From Stutzerimonas kunmingensis (GTDB taxonomy: Bacteria > Pseudomonadota > Gammaproteobacteria > Pseudomonadales > Pseudomonadaceae): a stretch of 64,000 nt of DNA. Position 1 is the stretch's first letter. Each line of letters starts with the position of its first letter. The position numbers and the translations under genes were made by a program. The stretch spans positions 124,001 to 188,000 of the forward strand of contig NZ_PISM01000021.1 in assembly GCF_002929225.1 (NCBI RefSeq). Direction: 5' to 3'. This document shows positions 35,793-44,868 of this stretch, one piece after another. The notes beneath the pieces are model-generated. The model did not search any database and was not told the origin of the DNA. It saw only the letters and a program-made list of their open reading frames with translations.

Positions 35793-36644
35793 ATGCGCAC
35801 TTTCAGGCTGGTCATTGCCTGTCCCGATGGCGTTGGCATTGTTGCCAAGGTCAGTAACTTTCTTGCCACTTACAACGGCTGGATCACTGAAGCCAACCAT
35901 CATTCGGATCACCAGAGCGGTTGGTTTTTCATGCGTCACGAGATTCGCGCGGACTCACTGCCTTTCGATCTGGACGGTTTCCGTCAGGCGTTCGCTCCGA
36001 TCGCTCGTGAGTTTTCAATGGAGTGGCGAGTCACCGACTCCGAGAAACGCAAACGCGTGGTGCTGATGGCCAGTCGCGAATCCCACTGCCTGGCCGATCT
36101 GCTGCACCGTTGGCACAGCGGCGAGCTGGACTGCGACATTCCTTGCGTGATTTCCAACCATGACGACCTGCGCAGCATGGTCGAATGGCATGGTATTCCC
36201 TACATTCACGTGCCGGTCGACCCCGCCAATAAGCAGGAGGCGTTCGCCGAAGTCACCCGCCTGGTCCGCGAGCAGCGCGCCGATGTGATTGTGCTCGCGC
36301 GGTACATGCAGATATTGCCGTCCGAGCTGTGCGACGAGTTCGCCCAGCGCGTGATCAACATCCATCACAGCTTTCTGCCGTCCTTCGTCGGCGCCAAGCC
36401 CTATCACCAGGCCTCGCTGCGCGGCGTGAAGCTGATCGGCGCCACCTGTCACTATGTCACCGAGGAGCTCGACGCCGGCCCGATCATCGAGCAGGACGTG
36501 GTGCGCGTTAGCCATCGCGACAGCATCGAGGACATGGTCCGGCTCGGCAAGGACGTAGAGAAAATGGTGCTTTCTCGCGGCCTGCGCTATCACTTGGAGG
36601 ACCGTGTGCTGGTACACAGCAACAAGACGATGGTGTTCAACTGA
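35793..36644 (+). CDS. purU: Formyltetrahydrofolate deformylase
   Basis: A 283-residue enzyme releasing formate from 10-formyl-tetrahydrofolate to balance one-carbon pools and supply PurT with formate. An N-terminal ACT domain (RLVIACPDGVGIVAKVSNFL) precedes the formyltransferase-like domain with VLARYMQILP, the catalytic NIHHSFLPSF and the conserved Asp in EELDAGPIIEQD. The ATG at 35793 has GGAG 8 nt upstream; a TTG directly before it is not needed. purT, which uses formate, is also in this window but 25 kb away. Confidence 0.96.
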   Translation: MRTFRLVIACPDGVGIVAKVSNFLATYNGWITEANHHSDHQSGWFFMRHEIRADSLPFDLDGFRQAFAPIAREFSMEWRVTDSEKRKRVVLMASRESHCLADLLHRWHSGELDCDIPCVISNHDDLRSMVEWHGIPYIHVPVDPANKQEAFAEVTRLVREQRADVIVLARYMQILPSELCDEFAQRVINIHHSFLPSFVGAKPYHQASLRGVKLIGATCHYVTEELDAGPIIEQDVVRVSHRDSIEDMVRLGKDVEKMVLSRGLRYHLEDRVLVHSNKTMVFN

Positions 36645-36659
36645 CATCCGGGAGCATCT

Positions 36660-36899
36660 GTGACCGATCCCCTCGACCGTGCCGCGGCCAAGGCGCCGCC
36701 CGTCATCGGCAGTGGTTGTACACAGCGATACGATCCTGAGGCGCTGTCGCCCGAGCAGGGCGCCGAGTTCGCCGATGCCGCAGCGCTATGGGCCGAGCTT
36801 CAGGCTGAGCAGGGCAATGCAGGTCGGCAATCGAGTGCATCGACGGCCGACGAGAGCGCCCCATCCGGAGCGCGCGAGCACGACAAGGAGGCGGGTTGA
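36660..36899 (+). CDS. Small hypothetical protein coupled to HerA-like ATPase gene
   Basis: A 79-residue, acidic, Ala/Glu-rich protein starting with GTG (36660). Support: GGGAG 5-9 nt upstream, position 15 bp after purU, and a stop that overlaps the ATG of the ATPase gene by one base (TGATG). No known domain is recognised; the N-terminal PPVIGSGCTQRYDPEALSPEQGAEFADAAALW looks conserved and helical, with one cysteine, and the tail is low complexity. It may be a partner or regulator of the downstream ATPase. Confidence 0.65.
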   Translation: MTDPLDRAAAKAPPVIGSGCTQRYDPEALSPEQGAEFADAAALWAELQAEQGNAGRQSSASTADESAPSGAREHDKEAG

Positions 36900-38374
36900 T
36901 GAAGGCTGCAATCGATCGTCTGGTACTCGGCGCTGATGCGACGGGTGAACCGAACAGCCAGTCCCTGCGCCTGGCCAATCGGCACGGGTTGATTGCCGGA
37001 GCCACCGGCACCGGCAAGACAGTGACCTTGCAACGTCTGGCCGAGCAGTTCAGCGATGCCGGAGTTGCCGTGTTCGCTGCCGACATCAAGGGCGATCTCT
37101 GCGGCCTGGGTGCTGCCGGTGCACCGCAGGGCAAGATCGCCGAGCGGATCGCCAGCATGCCCTGGTTGAACCATCAGCCGCAGGCGTACCCGGTAACCCT
37201 GTGGGACGTGCATGGACGTAGCGGCCATCCGCTGCGTACTACGTTGAGCGAGATGGGGCCGCTGCTGCTGGGAAGCCTGCTGCAGCTCACCGACAGCCAG
37301 CAGGCCGCTTTGTACGCGGCGTTCAAGGTGGCAGACCGCGAAGGCCTGCTGCTACTCGATCTGAAGGACCTCAAGGCGCTGTTGGCGCACCTCAAGGCTG
37401 AGCCGGAGTTGCTTGGCGAGGACAGTGCATTGTTCACCGGTGCATCGTCACAGGCCCTGCTGCGACGCCTGGCAACGCTCGAACAGCAGGGCGCCGAGGC
37501 GCTGTTCGGTGAGCCAGCCCTGCAACTCGAGGATCTGTTGCACCCCGCGGCGGACGGCCGAGGTCCCATCCATCTGCTCGATGCCAGCGTACTGGTGCAT
37601 GAGGCGCCCAAGGTTTATGCGACCTTCCTGCTATGGCTGCTTGCCGAACTGTTCGAGCAGCTTCCGGAGCGGGGCGATGCCGACAAGCCTTTGCTGGTCC
37701 TGTTCTTCGATGAGGCGCACCTGCTGTTTCGCGATACGCCCAAGGCGTTGCAGGACCGGCTGGTGCAGGTGGTGCGGCTGATTCGTTCGAAAGGTGTTGG
37801 CGTCTATTTCGTCACTCAGTCCCCAGCCGATCTGCCTGACCAGGTACTGGCGCAGCTGGGGCTGCGAATCCAGCATGGTTTGCGGGCATACACCGTCAAG
37901 GAGCAGAAAGCACTGCGCTCGGTGGCTGACGGATTTCGTGCGAACCCGGACTTTGCGACGCTGGATGTGCTGACCCAGTTGGGCATCGGCGAGGCCCTGG
38001 TCGGTGGGCTCGAGGCGAAAGGCACGCCGGCGATGGTGCAGCGAGTCTCGATCGCGCCGCCACAGTCGCGAGTGGGGCCGCTGAGTGAAGCTGAGCGCAT
38101 GCAGCTTATCGCGAGGTCCAGCTTGCGTGGCCGTTATGACAAGCCCGTCGACCGTGAGTCGGCCTACGAAATACTGAGTGCTCGGGCCATGCAGGCAGTC
38201 GAGGAGGCTGAGCGTCCGGTCGAGAAGCCTGCACGAGGCAAGAGCAGTGCAGGCAGCGATCTGAGGGATCTGGCCGGACGAGTCGTCAAAAGTGCGTTGA
38301 GCCAGGCTGCCAGTCAGTTGGGGCGTCAGTTGGCCAGAGGGTTGCTCGGCTCGTTACTCGGCGGTAAGCGCTGA
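36899..38374 (+). CDS. HerA-like ATPase (DUF853)
   Basis: A 491-residue FtsK/HerA-superfamily ATPase. Walker A is AGATGTGKTVTLQRLAEQF near residue 35, Walker B is LLVLFFDEAHLLF, followed by SKGVGVYFVTQSPADLPDQVL and an arginine-bearing C-terminal part. DUF853 proteins are presumed DNA-translocating ATPases with unknown cellular role; the C-terminal tail (about 440-491) is variable and basic. The ATG at 36899 has a perfect AAGGAGG. It is coupled to the small upstream gene. No NurA-like nuclease is adjacent. Confidence 0.92.
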   Translation: MKAAIDRLVLGADATGEPNSQSLRLANRHGLIAGATGTGKTVTLQRLAEQFSDAGVAVFAADIKGDLCGLGAAGAPQGKIAERIASMPWLNHQPQAYPVTLWDVHGRSGHPLRTTLSEMGPLLLGSLLQLTDSQQAALYAAFKVADREGLLLLDLKDLKALLAHLKAEPELLGEDSALFTGASSQALLRRLATLEQQGAEALFGEPALQLEDLLHPAADGRGPIHLLDASVLVHEAPKVYATFLLWLLAELFEQLPERGDADKPLLVLFFDEAHLLFRDTPKALQDRLVQVVRLIRSKGVGVYFVTQSPADLPDQVLAQLGLRIQHGLRAYTVKEQKALRSVADGFRANPDFATLDVLTQLGIGEALVGGLEAKGTPAMVQRVSIAPPQSRVGPLSEAERMQLIARSSLRGRYDKPVDRESAYEILSARAMQAVEEAERPVEKPARGKSSAGSDLRDLAGRVVKSALSQAASQLGRQLARGLLGSLLGGKR

Positions 38375-38454
38375 CTTATTGGCGCTCTTCAGTTCACTAC
38401 TGCTGTTTGTATTGGCTGCGCTAGTTGACTTCCTTACCTGCACGGAGGTCAGGA

Positions 38455-38676
38455 TCAGGCTTGCCCAGTTGCCGCGCTTTCACAATCGGCATGTTTTTCC
38501 TGTTCGAGCTTCTGCAGTTCCCGCTGAAACACTTGATCAAGCACAGTGGGTTTCTTGCGCCACGGCTTGCGCTCGGGTTCGCGTTCAGCCGCGTAAGTCG
38601 TAATTTCACCACCATAGACATTGGTAAAGCGCTGCGCCTGGCGCTCAAGTTCGGCGCGCAGTTCGTCTTTCGTCAC
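38455..38676 (-). CDS. Small conserved-looking hypothetical protein
   Basis: A 73-residue hydrophilic protein (MTKDELRAELERQAQRFTNVYGG, then EITTYAAEREPERKPWRKKPTVLDQVFQRELQKLEQEK) starting with GTG at 38674-38676, with GGAT upstream. Codon use is regular and the opening helix resembles small Pseudomonas hypothetical proteins I half recognise. No domain or function can be given. The 329-bp AT-richer spacer upstream carries two inverted repeats. It converges with the HerA-like gene. Confidence 0.55.
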   Translation of the reverse strand: MTKDELRAELERQAQRFTNVYGGEITTYAAEREPERKPWRKKPTVLDQVFQRELQKLEQEKHADCESAATGQA

Positions 38677-39005
38677 GTAAGGATCCTGTTTTTCTAGTTT
38701 GAATTAAGACGCCTCTGAAAATGTATGACGCGTCTTTGGTTGTAACCGAAGTTTTCAGTTGCAACAGAGTCGAGCTTATGTACGTGAGACTGGAGGTCAA
38801 CTGAAAAGGTTTAAGCAATTACCTGGCAGTCGGCAGATTCGAGCAGTAGTTCAAAAAACCAGGTTATGTGCGGCATTGATACTACGTTTGCGGCAAGGCG
38901 CTACACGGATTTTCGCAAGTATGCGCTCTCAGGTACGCACAGAGCCAGAAGTCGAGCACAGAAAAACCCGCCGAAGCGGGCTTTCCTCTCGTTACTTGGC
39001 GAACA
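38677..39005. other. AT-richer spacer with inverted repeats, no gene seen
   Basis: This 329-bp stretch has visibly lower GC than its neighbours. It holds two perfect inverted repeats: 7 bp (38706-38712 with 38730-38736) and 10 bp (38752-38761 with 38798-38807, arms TTTTCAGTTG/CAACTGAAAA, 36 bp apart). The right end holds the algA-type terminator. No credible ORF on either strand. It probably contains the promoter of the small minus-strand gene; it may also be a remnant of acquired DNA. Confidence 0.6.
38963..38984 (-). terminator. Terminator of the GDP-mannose enzyme gene
   Basis: On the minus strand a GC stem (CCCGC/GCGGG with one flanking G-U and A-T pairs) around a TTCG tetraloop is followed by TTTT. 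It lies 22 bp past the stop at 39006. Confidence 0.82.
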
Positions 39006-40451
39006 TCAACGGGCAACTTTGGCTTCGTTGCTCTGTTCGGCGCGGCCGTAAACGTCATCGAAGCGCTCGATGTCGTCTTCACCCAGATAGCTGCCGGATT
39101 GGACTTCGATGATCTCCAGCGGAATTTTCCCGGGGTTGGCCAGGCGATGCACTGAAGTGATCGGGATATAAGTCGACTGATTCTCGGTGAGCAGGAAAGT
39201 CTTGTCGTTGCAGGTGACCTGAGCGGTACCGGAAACAACGATCCAATGCTCGGCACGATGGTGGTGCATCTGCAGGGAGAGGCTGGCCCCTGGGTTCACG
39301 CAGATACGCTTGACCTGGAAGCGGCCACCCATGTCCACCGAGTCATACCAGCCCCAAGGGCGGTACACGGCGCAGTGGTTCTTGGTTTCGCTGCGGTCCT
39401 GAGCGTCGAGCTTGCTGACCAGCTTCTTGACGTCCTGCACCTTGTCCTTGTGGGCAACCATCATGGCGTCCTTGGTCTCCACCACCACGATGTTTTCCAG
39501 GCCGAGCACGGTGACCAGTTTGCCGTTGCCGTGTACCAGGCAGTTGCGCGAGTCTTCGGCGATCACGTCGCCCTTGAGGACGTTGCCGTTCTCGTCCTTC
39601 TCGTGCACATCCCAGATCGAAGACCAGGAGCCGACATCGCTCCAGCCAGCCGACATGGGCACTACGCAAGCCAGTTGAGTCTTTTCCATCACTGCATAGT
39701 CGATGGAATTGTCCGGGCAGCAGGCAAAGGTGGCGGGATCGATCAGCACTTCTTCGCCGTTCTTCACGCTGCGCTCCAGGGCGAGCGAGCAGGTATCGTA
39801 GATGTCCGGATCGTGCTTCTTCAGTTCTTCCAAGAACACGCTGGCGCGGAACAGGAACATGCCGCTGTTCCAGAAATAGTCACCTGACCCCAGATAGCTC
39901 TGGGCGCGAGCCTCGTCTGGCTTCTCGACGAACTGCGCTACGCGCTTGATGCCATCGGGCAAGCCATGATTGGCGTCTTGGCTGGCCTTGATATAACCGA
40001 AGCCGGTTTCAGGACGGGTCGGCGGAACACCGAAAAGGACCATCTCGCCGTTTTCCGCGGCATTGGTCGCCAGTGCCAGGGAGCGCTGGAAGGCCTTCTG
40101 GTCTTCGATGACGTGGTCGGCCGGCAGGACCAGCAGCAGCTCGTCGCGTCCCTCTTCAACCAGCTTCATCGCCGCGATCCCAATGGCCGGTGCGGTGTTA
40201 CGACCGAAAGGCTCGAGCAGAAGGCCTTGAACGCCGAGTTTGCGCGCGGCCAGCTGCTCCTTGACGATGAAACGGTGGTCCTTGTTGCAGACCAGCAGCG
40301 GTTGCTGCATGCCATCGAACGCCAGGCGTTCGACGGTCTGCTGGAACAACGTCTGCTCGCCGGTCAGGGCAAGAAACTGCTTGGGGAACGACTTGCGGGA
40401 AAGGGGCCACAGTCGGGAGCCGCTACCGCCTGAAAGAATAACCGGGATCAT
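39006..40451 (-). CDS. algA: Mannose-1-phosphate guanylyltransferase / mannose-6-phosphate isomerase
   Basis: A 481-residue bifunctional enzyme making GDP-mannose, precursor of mannose-containing exopolysaccharide and O-antigen. The N-terminal nucleotidyltransferase has LSGGSGSRLWPLSRKSFPKQF and FVEKPD; the C-terminal cupin isomerase has LSLQMHHHRAEHWIVVSGTA and the QSTYIP motif. Length equals AlgA. It stands alone here, away from any alginate or psl genes, so symbols such as pslB or wbpW would fit equally well; algA is by sequence resemblance. The ATG at 40449-40451 follows AGGAGAAGC. It has a clean terminator. Confidence 0.92.
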   Translation of the reverse strand: MIPVILSGGSGSRLWPLSRKSFPKQFLALTGEQTLFQQTVERLAFDGMQQPLLVCNKDHRFIVKEQLAARKLGVQGLLLEPFGRNTAPAIGIAAMKLVEEGRDELLLVLPADHVIEDQKAFQRSLALATNAAENGEMVLFGVPPTRPETGFGYIKASQDANHGLPDGIKRVAQFVEKPDEARAQSYLGSGDYFWNSGMFLFRASVFLEELKKHDPDIYDTCSLALERSVKNGEEVLIDPATFACCPDNSIDYAVMEKTQLACVVPMSAGWSDVGSWSSIWDVHEKDENGNVLKGDVIAEDSRNCLVHGNGKLVTVLGLENIVVVETKDAMMVAHKDKVQDVKKLVSKLDAQDRSETKNHCAVYRPWGWYDSVDMGGRFQVKRICVNPGASLSLQMHHHRAEHWIVVSGTAQVTCNDKTFLLTENQSTYIPITSVHRLANPGKIPLEIIEVQSGSYLGEDDIERFDDVYGRAEQSNEAKVAR

Positions 40452-41239
40452 ATTGCTTCTCCTGAATCGTTTCGAAGGTCGTTCTACTTGTCCGGTGACG
40501 CCGGCCTCTTGGCCGCGCCTGGGTTGTTGCTGTTCTTTGTCGGAGGAATCGCCAGTTGGCTGGACGATATCCACTCTGTCCCAAGGCATGCCTCGAGATT
40601 GAAATCTGCTGTCTGGTTAATCGCCTGGATGTCGCACCGTGACCGTTCAGGCCGCATTTGTATCGGGCGAGATGTCGATCATGGTCATCTGCACCGGGCG
40701 CTCGTGGTCGGCGTTTGGCGCGCTACTGAGGAGCGCCATCGTCGCGCGCGGTGTGTGGCACCTGCCGGTCGAACGGGAGTGATGCGCTTGCATGGCCGTA
40801 ACCCTCTGTTCGTGCCTTGCTCGGCGTTTGCCGTGTCAGATGCCGCGTAGGCTCTGCTCGACGCCGCGGCTGTGGGCTGGATAATCAGCCGTATCGCCGT
40901 CTGAAGTTGCGCTACCGCCAAGATCGACTGACGATCTCGAACGGAGCGATCTGCGAAATTGATGACCCAATGCACGTTCATGTGCGACTTCCCTTTCCAC
41001 CTGGAATTGTCGGTACGCGCTTATGATTGCGAGCCACGCTGGATAGTTCCCGCCTCGGCAACCGTTGATCGGCCAGTTTTTGCGAACGGATTCAAGGTGC
41101 GCTCACCGGCCCGGCGGAATGCGGAGGGTTGATCGGGCGGTGTTGGTAGAGGGTGTGGGGCGTGCTGGGCGGACCCGCTAATGGGGGCGGTGAGGGCGGC
41201 GGCAGCGCCCTTGCAGGGCCCTCCGCCGGCATTGAGTTG
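40452..41239. other. 788-bp region without a convincing gene
   Basis: Upstream of the GDP-mannose gene and downstream of yaaA. Short open frames exist on both strands (for example 40488-40850 plus, 40685-40981 minus), but none has a ribosome site plus a plausible protein composition. It should hold the promoter and leader of the GDP-mannose gene. A long non-coding stretch like this is unusual for this dense window and could hide a small RNA or decayed gene. Confidence 0.5.
41198..41227 (-). terminator. Hairpin after yaaA
   Basis: A GC-rich stem of about 12 bp with one bulged base and one mismatch (41198-41210 with 41216-41227) closes a TTGCA loop 12 bp after the yaaA stop. There is no T-run. 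Confidence 0.4.
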
Positions 41240-42019
41240 TTACTGGTCGGCGGCGTCGCGCAGGAATACCAAGCGGTCGCTGGTCGAATCATCCCCGCTG
41301 TAGCGGTAGCCCTGGTAGTCGAATTCCGGCAGCTGATCAGGGTTGCCGATGCGTTCCTTGATCACCCAGCGGGCCATCAGGCCTCGTGCCTTTTTCGCAT
41401 AGAACGAGATGATTTTGTACTGGCCGTTCTTCATGTCCTTGAAGTCGACGTTGATGACCCGTGCGTTCAGCGCCTTGCGTTTGACCGCGCTGAAGTACTC
41501 GTTCGAGGCCAGATTCAGCAGGACATCGTCACCCTGCTCGGCGAGCGCCTCGTTCAGCCAGCCGCCGATGCGCTCGCCCCAGAACGCGTACAGATCCTTG
41601 CCTCGCGGATTGGCCAGTTTGGTGCCCATTTCCAGCCGATACGGCTGCATCAGGTCCAGCGGCCGTAACAGGCCGTAGAGCCCCGACAGCATGCGCAGAT
41701 GTTCCTGTGCGAACAGCAGGTCGCTCTCGGTGAAATCCTCGACGCTCAGTCCGGTGTAGACATCGCCCTTGAAGGCGAGCAGGGCCTGCTTGGCATTCGC
41801 CGGCGTGAAGTCAGCCGACCAGCTCCCGTAGCGCGCGACATTCAGGGCGGCCAGCTTGTCGGAAAGGTGCATGAGTTCGCTGATCTGCGCTGGCGAGTAA
41901 TCGCGCAACAGGTCGATCAGCAGTTGCGAGTGCTCCAGGTACTGAGGCTGAGTGAAGCGTTCGGTTATCGGGGGTGTTTCATAGTCGAGCGTCTTGGCGG
42001 GGGAAATCACCATCAGCAT
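41240..42019 (-). CDS. yaaA: Peroxide stress protein YaaA (DUF328)
   Basis: A 259-residue protein of the YaaA/DUF328 family: [16 protein letters not shown] at the N terminus, [25 protein letters not shown], and [15 protein letters not shown] and VINVDFKD in the C-terminal half. In E. coli YaaA lowers free intracellular iron under hydrogen peroxide stress and binds DNA. The start at 42017-42019 has AGGAGACCC; a longer frame exists upstream but lacks support. It is divergent from the metal exporter gene, another metal-related function. Confidence 0.95.
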   Translation of the reverse strand: MLMVISPAKTLDYETPPITERFTQPQYLEHSQLLIDLLRDYSPAQISELMHLSDKLAALNVARYGSWSADFTPANAKQALLAFKGDVYTGLSVEDFTESDLLFAQEHLRMLSGLYGLLRPLDLMQPYRLEMGTKLANPRGKDLYAFWGERIGGWLNEALAEQGDDVLLNLASNEYFSAVKRKALNARVINVDFKDMKNGQYKIISFYAKKARGLMARWVIKERIGNPDQLPEFDYQGYRYSGDDSTSDRLVFLRDAADQ

Positions 42020-42153
42020 GTACGGGTCTCCTGTCTGATGGCGCGATTGTAGGGGTACGAGCGGAGCGGCTCCAGCTATGGCGGCCATAGGCAACGGTTG
42101 ACCTTCCCCGCGTGGCAAGGCACAAGCTGGAAGGCGTCAATCAAGGAGTTCGT

Positions 42154-43128
42154 ATGTCTGGCTGCAATCATGCGCAATGGCAACCACCTCACGACTACCG
42201 TCCGCTGGAGCGCAACTCCGAGCGTCAGGCCTGGGCGGTGGTCATTCTGACCGGCTTGACCATGTTGGTGGAGATCATTGCCGGTTACTGGTTCAACTCC
42301 ATGGCGTTGCTGGCGGACGGCTGGCATATGGCCTCGCACATGGTAGCCATCGGCCTGGCGGCGTTGGCGTATCTGCTGGCTCGGCGCTACGCGGCGGACC
42401 AGCGTTTTGCGTTCGGAACCTGGAAAATCGAGGTCCTGGCCGGTTTCACCAGCGCCTTGCTGCTGGTCGTCGTGGCGCTGTTCATGATCGGCGAATCGCT
42501 GTCGCGGCTCTGGTCGCCGGTCGCGATCGGTTTCGATGCAGCGTTGATGGTCGCCGTGATCGGCTTGCTGGTGAATCTGCTGTCCGCCTGGTTGCTGCGG
42601 GATCAGCATGACCACGGTAACGGTCACGACGAGCACGGGCATGACCATTCGCATGAGCATGAACACGCTTCGGGTGGCAAGGACCTGAATCGGCACGCCG
42701 CCTTCATCCATGTGCTGACCGATGCGCTGACGTCGGTGGCTGCCATCATCGCGCTGCTGGGCGGCAAGTTCTTCGGCTGGAGCTGGCTGGACCCGGTGAT
42801 GGGTATCGTCGGCGCGCTGGTGATCCTTGTATGGGCGCGCGGCCTGTTGCGCGATACCGCCAAGGCGCTGCTCGATCGGGAGATGGATGATCCGCTGGTC
42901 CACAGGGTTCGGGAAGCGCTGCAGGAGGTGCCGGATACCGAGGTCACCGATCTGCATCTGTGGCGGGTAGGGCGGTCGCAATACAGCTGCATCCTGAGCC
43001 TGGTGACGCATCAGGCGCACACCGCCGACCACTACAAGGCTGCGTTGCAGGGCTTTCCGCAGCTGGTGCACATCACCGTGGAAGTGAATCGCTGCGACGA
43101 AAGCGCGCACCTTGATCATCGACAATAG
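42154..43128 (+). CDS. Cation diffusion facilitator, DmeF-like
   Basis: A 324-residue inner-membrane proton-coupled divalent metal exporter. Six helices carry the CDF metal site (LLADGWHMASHM in helix 2, HVLTDALTSV in helix 5), and the H/D/E-rich loop (HDHGNGHDEHGHDHSHEHEHAS) between helices 4 and 5 binds metal. The cytoplasmic C-terminal domain (DTEVTDLHLWRVG, HITVEVNRCDE) is complete. The N-terminal MSGCNHAQW and overall sequence fit DmeF (cobalt/nickel) better than zinc exporters, though specificity is inferred. AAGGAG precedes the ATG at 42154. No metal-responsive regulator (e.g. FrmR/RcnR type) is next to it. Confidence 0.9.
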   Translation: MSGCNHAQWQPPHDYRPLERNSERQAWAVVILTGLTMLVEIIAGYWFNSMALLADGWHMASHMVAIGLAALAYLLARRYAADQRFAFGTWKIEVLAGFTSALLLVVVALFMIGESLSRLWSPVAIGFDAALMVAVIGLLVNLLSAWLLRDQHDHGNGHDEHGHDHSHEHEHASGGKDLNRHAAFIHVLTDALTSVAAIIALLGGKFFGWSWLDPVMGIVGALVILVWARGLLRDTAKALLDREMDDPLVHRVREALQEVPDTEVTDLHLWRVGRSQYSCILSLVTHQAHTADHYKAALQGFPQLVHITVEVNRCDESAHLDHRQ

Positions 43129-43387
43129 CGCGGCTGAAATACGCGCGCCAAGGCCGTTTGGTCGATTCGTGAAAAAAAGTCGAGTTCAACGGAAAAGTCT
43201 TTTGTCTGTCATAACTTTTACGGTATTACCGAATTCAGACCGCCGAACCCTGCGACACAGGTGGCGGCTCCTGGGCAGCCCCGAATCCACCGGCTACCCT
43301 CGTCCGCTCACCTGAATCGCATGGCGGTTACTGTGCAGCGAAGCGCTTTTGGCTCTTCGTTTCTGGCCCCAGAAGAAGGTGATCGGT

Positions 43388-44769
43388 ATGGATGACTACG
43401 GCAGACCTCGCGCGACCCAGCCCACGCTCTACGTCCTCGACACGAATGTACTGATCCACGATCCCAACGCTTTGCTGAACTTCCAGGAACATCAGGTCGC
43501 CATCCCGATGACCGTGCTGGAGGAACTCGACCAACTCAAGGCCGGCAAGCACAGCGTCGCAGCCGAGTGTCGTCAGGCAATCCGCTTGATCGATAAGCTG
43601 CTCGGTGACGCCACGCCGGAAGAGGTCGAGCTCGGCGTGCCGATCCAGCGCGGCAAGAGCGGGCCTTCCGGCAGTCTTTCGATCCTCATGAGCAAGCGTG
43701 GCGAGTCCAACGCGTTGCCGGAGGATCTGAACGACAACAAGATCATCAATCAGGTGGTCGAGCTGAGCCGACAGCGTCCCGGCTTGCCTGTGGTGCTGGT
43801 GACCAAGGACATCAACATGCGCCTGAAGGCGCGTGCCTGTGGCGTAGCGGCGGAGGATTATCATACCGATCAGCTGGTCGATGACGTCGGCCAGCTTTCC
43901 CCCGGCTATCACAGCGTCAGCGGCTCGTTCTGGGATCGCGTGAGCAAGGTCGAGACCCATCAGGGGCATGGGCGCACCTGGCACCGCTGACCGACAACCT
44001 TCCCGCGGTACACATCAACGAGTTCATCATCGACGAACAGGGCTTTGTCGGCTGGATCAAGGGCATCAAGGCCGATGAGCTGCTGCTGCTCGACCTGCAT
44101 CAGGAGCCGCTGCTGCATCAGGAGGCCTGGGGCCTGCGCCCGCGGGACATTCATCAGGCATTGGCGCTGTTCGCCTTGCTCGACCCGGATATCCATCTGG
44201 TCAACCTGTCCGGCGCCGCCGGTTCGGGCAAGACCATTCTCGCGCTGGCTGCGGCCATCGAGCAGACCGTGGTTAGCAAGCGCTACCGGCGCATCATTGC
44301 CACCCGCAGCGTGCAGGGGCTGGACGAGGACATCGGCTTTCTGCCCGGCACCGAGGCCGAGAAGATGGAGCCGTGGCTGGGTGCAATCACCGATAACCTC
44401 GAAGCGCTGCACATGGAGGACGAGAACACCCACGGCAGCATCGACTACATCCTGCAAAAGGTGCCGCTGCAGTTTAAATCGCTGAACTACATCCGCGGGC
44501 GCAGCTTCCAGCAGAGCCTGATCCTGATCGACGAGTGCCAGAACCTCACGCCGCACCAGATGAAGACCATCATCACCCGCGCGGGCAACGGCTCGAAGGT
44601 GGTCTGTCTGGGCAATCTGGCGCAGATCGACACGCCGTATCTGTCGGCGACCAGTTCGGGGCTTACCTACCTGACCGAGCGCTTCAAGGATTTCTCCCAC
44701 GGCGTGCACATCACCTTGCAGGGTGTACCGCGTTCGGTGCTGGCCGAATACGCCGAAGCGCACATGTAG
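43388..44769 (+). pseudogene. phoH: PhoH-family PIN/ATPase gene, frameshifted
   Basis: Two adjacent frames together make one PhoH2-type protein of about 460 residues. The first (43388-43990) encodes the PIN-like RNase domain (YVLDTNVLIHDP, DINMRLKARACG) and stops at TWHR-TGA. The second, in a -1 relative frame, continues with LTDNLPAVHINEFIIDEQG and the PhoH ATPase (SGAAGSGKTILALAAAIE, LILIDECQNLTPHQMK) to 44769. Adding one C near 43984 (CGC-TGA to CGC-CTG) restores the whole reading frame. The ATPase half has no ribosome site of its own (an internal ATG at 44176 or TTG-type start at 44161 is not convincing). Either a real recent inactivation or a sequencing error. Confidence 0.88.
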
Positions 44770-44868
44770 CGGAGGCGCGTGCGGCGATGCCCGGTAGTAC
44801 CTCTTACGGGGGCGGGTTCATCGCCGGCGGCTGCGGTAGACTCGTGATTTTCCGATCAGGAGCGCCGA

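Noticed and set aside
43206-43212. Perfect CTGTCAT Pho half-site upstream of phoH
   Set aside because: No second half-site at 11 bp (TTTACGG instead), and PhoH2-type proteins are not reliably Pho-regulated. Single 7-mer matches are expected by chance.
43975-43995. Programmed -1 frameshifting in phoH
   Set aside because: No slippery heptamer or downstream pseudoknot is apparent; a single lost C explains the break more simply.
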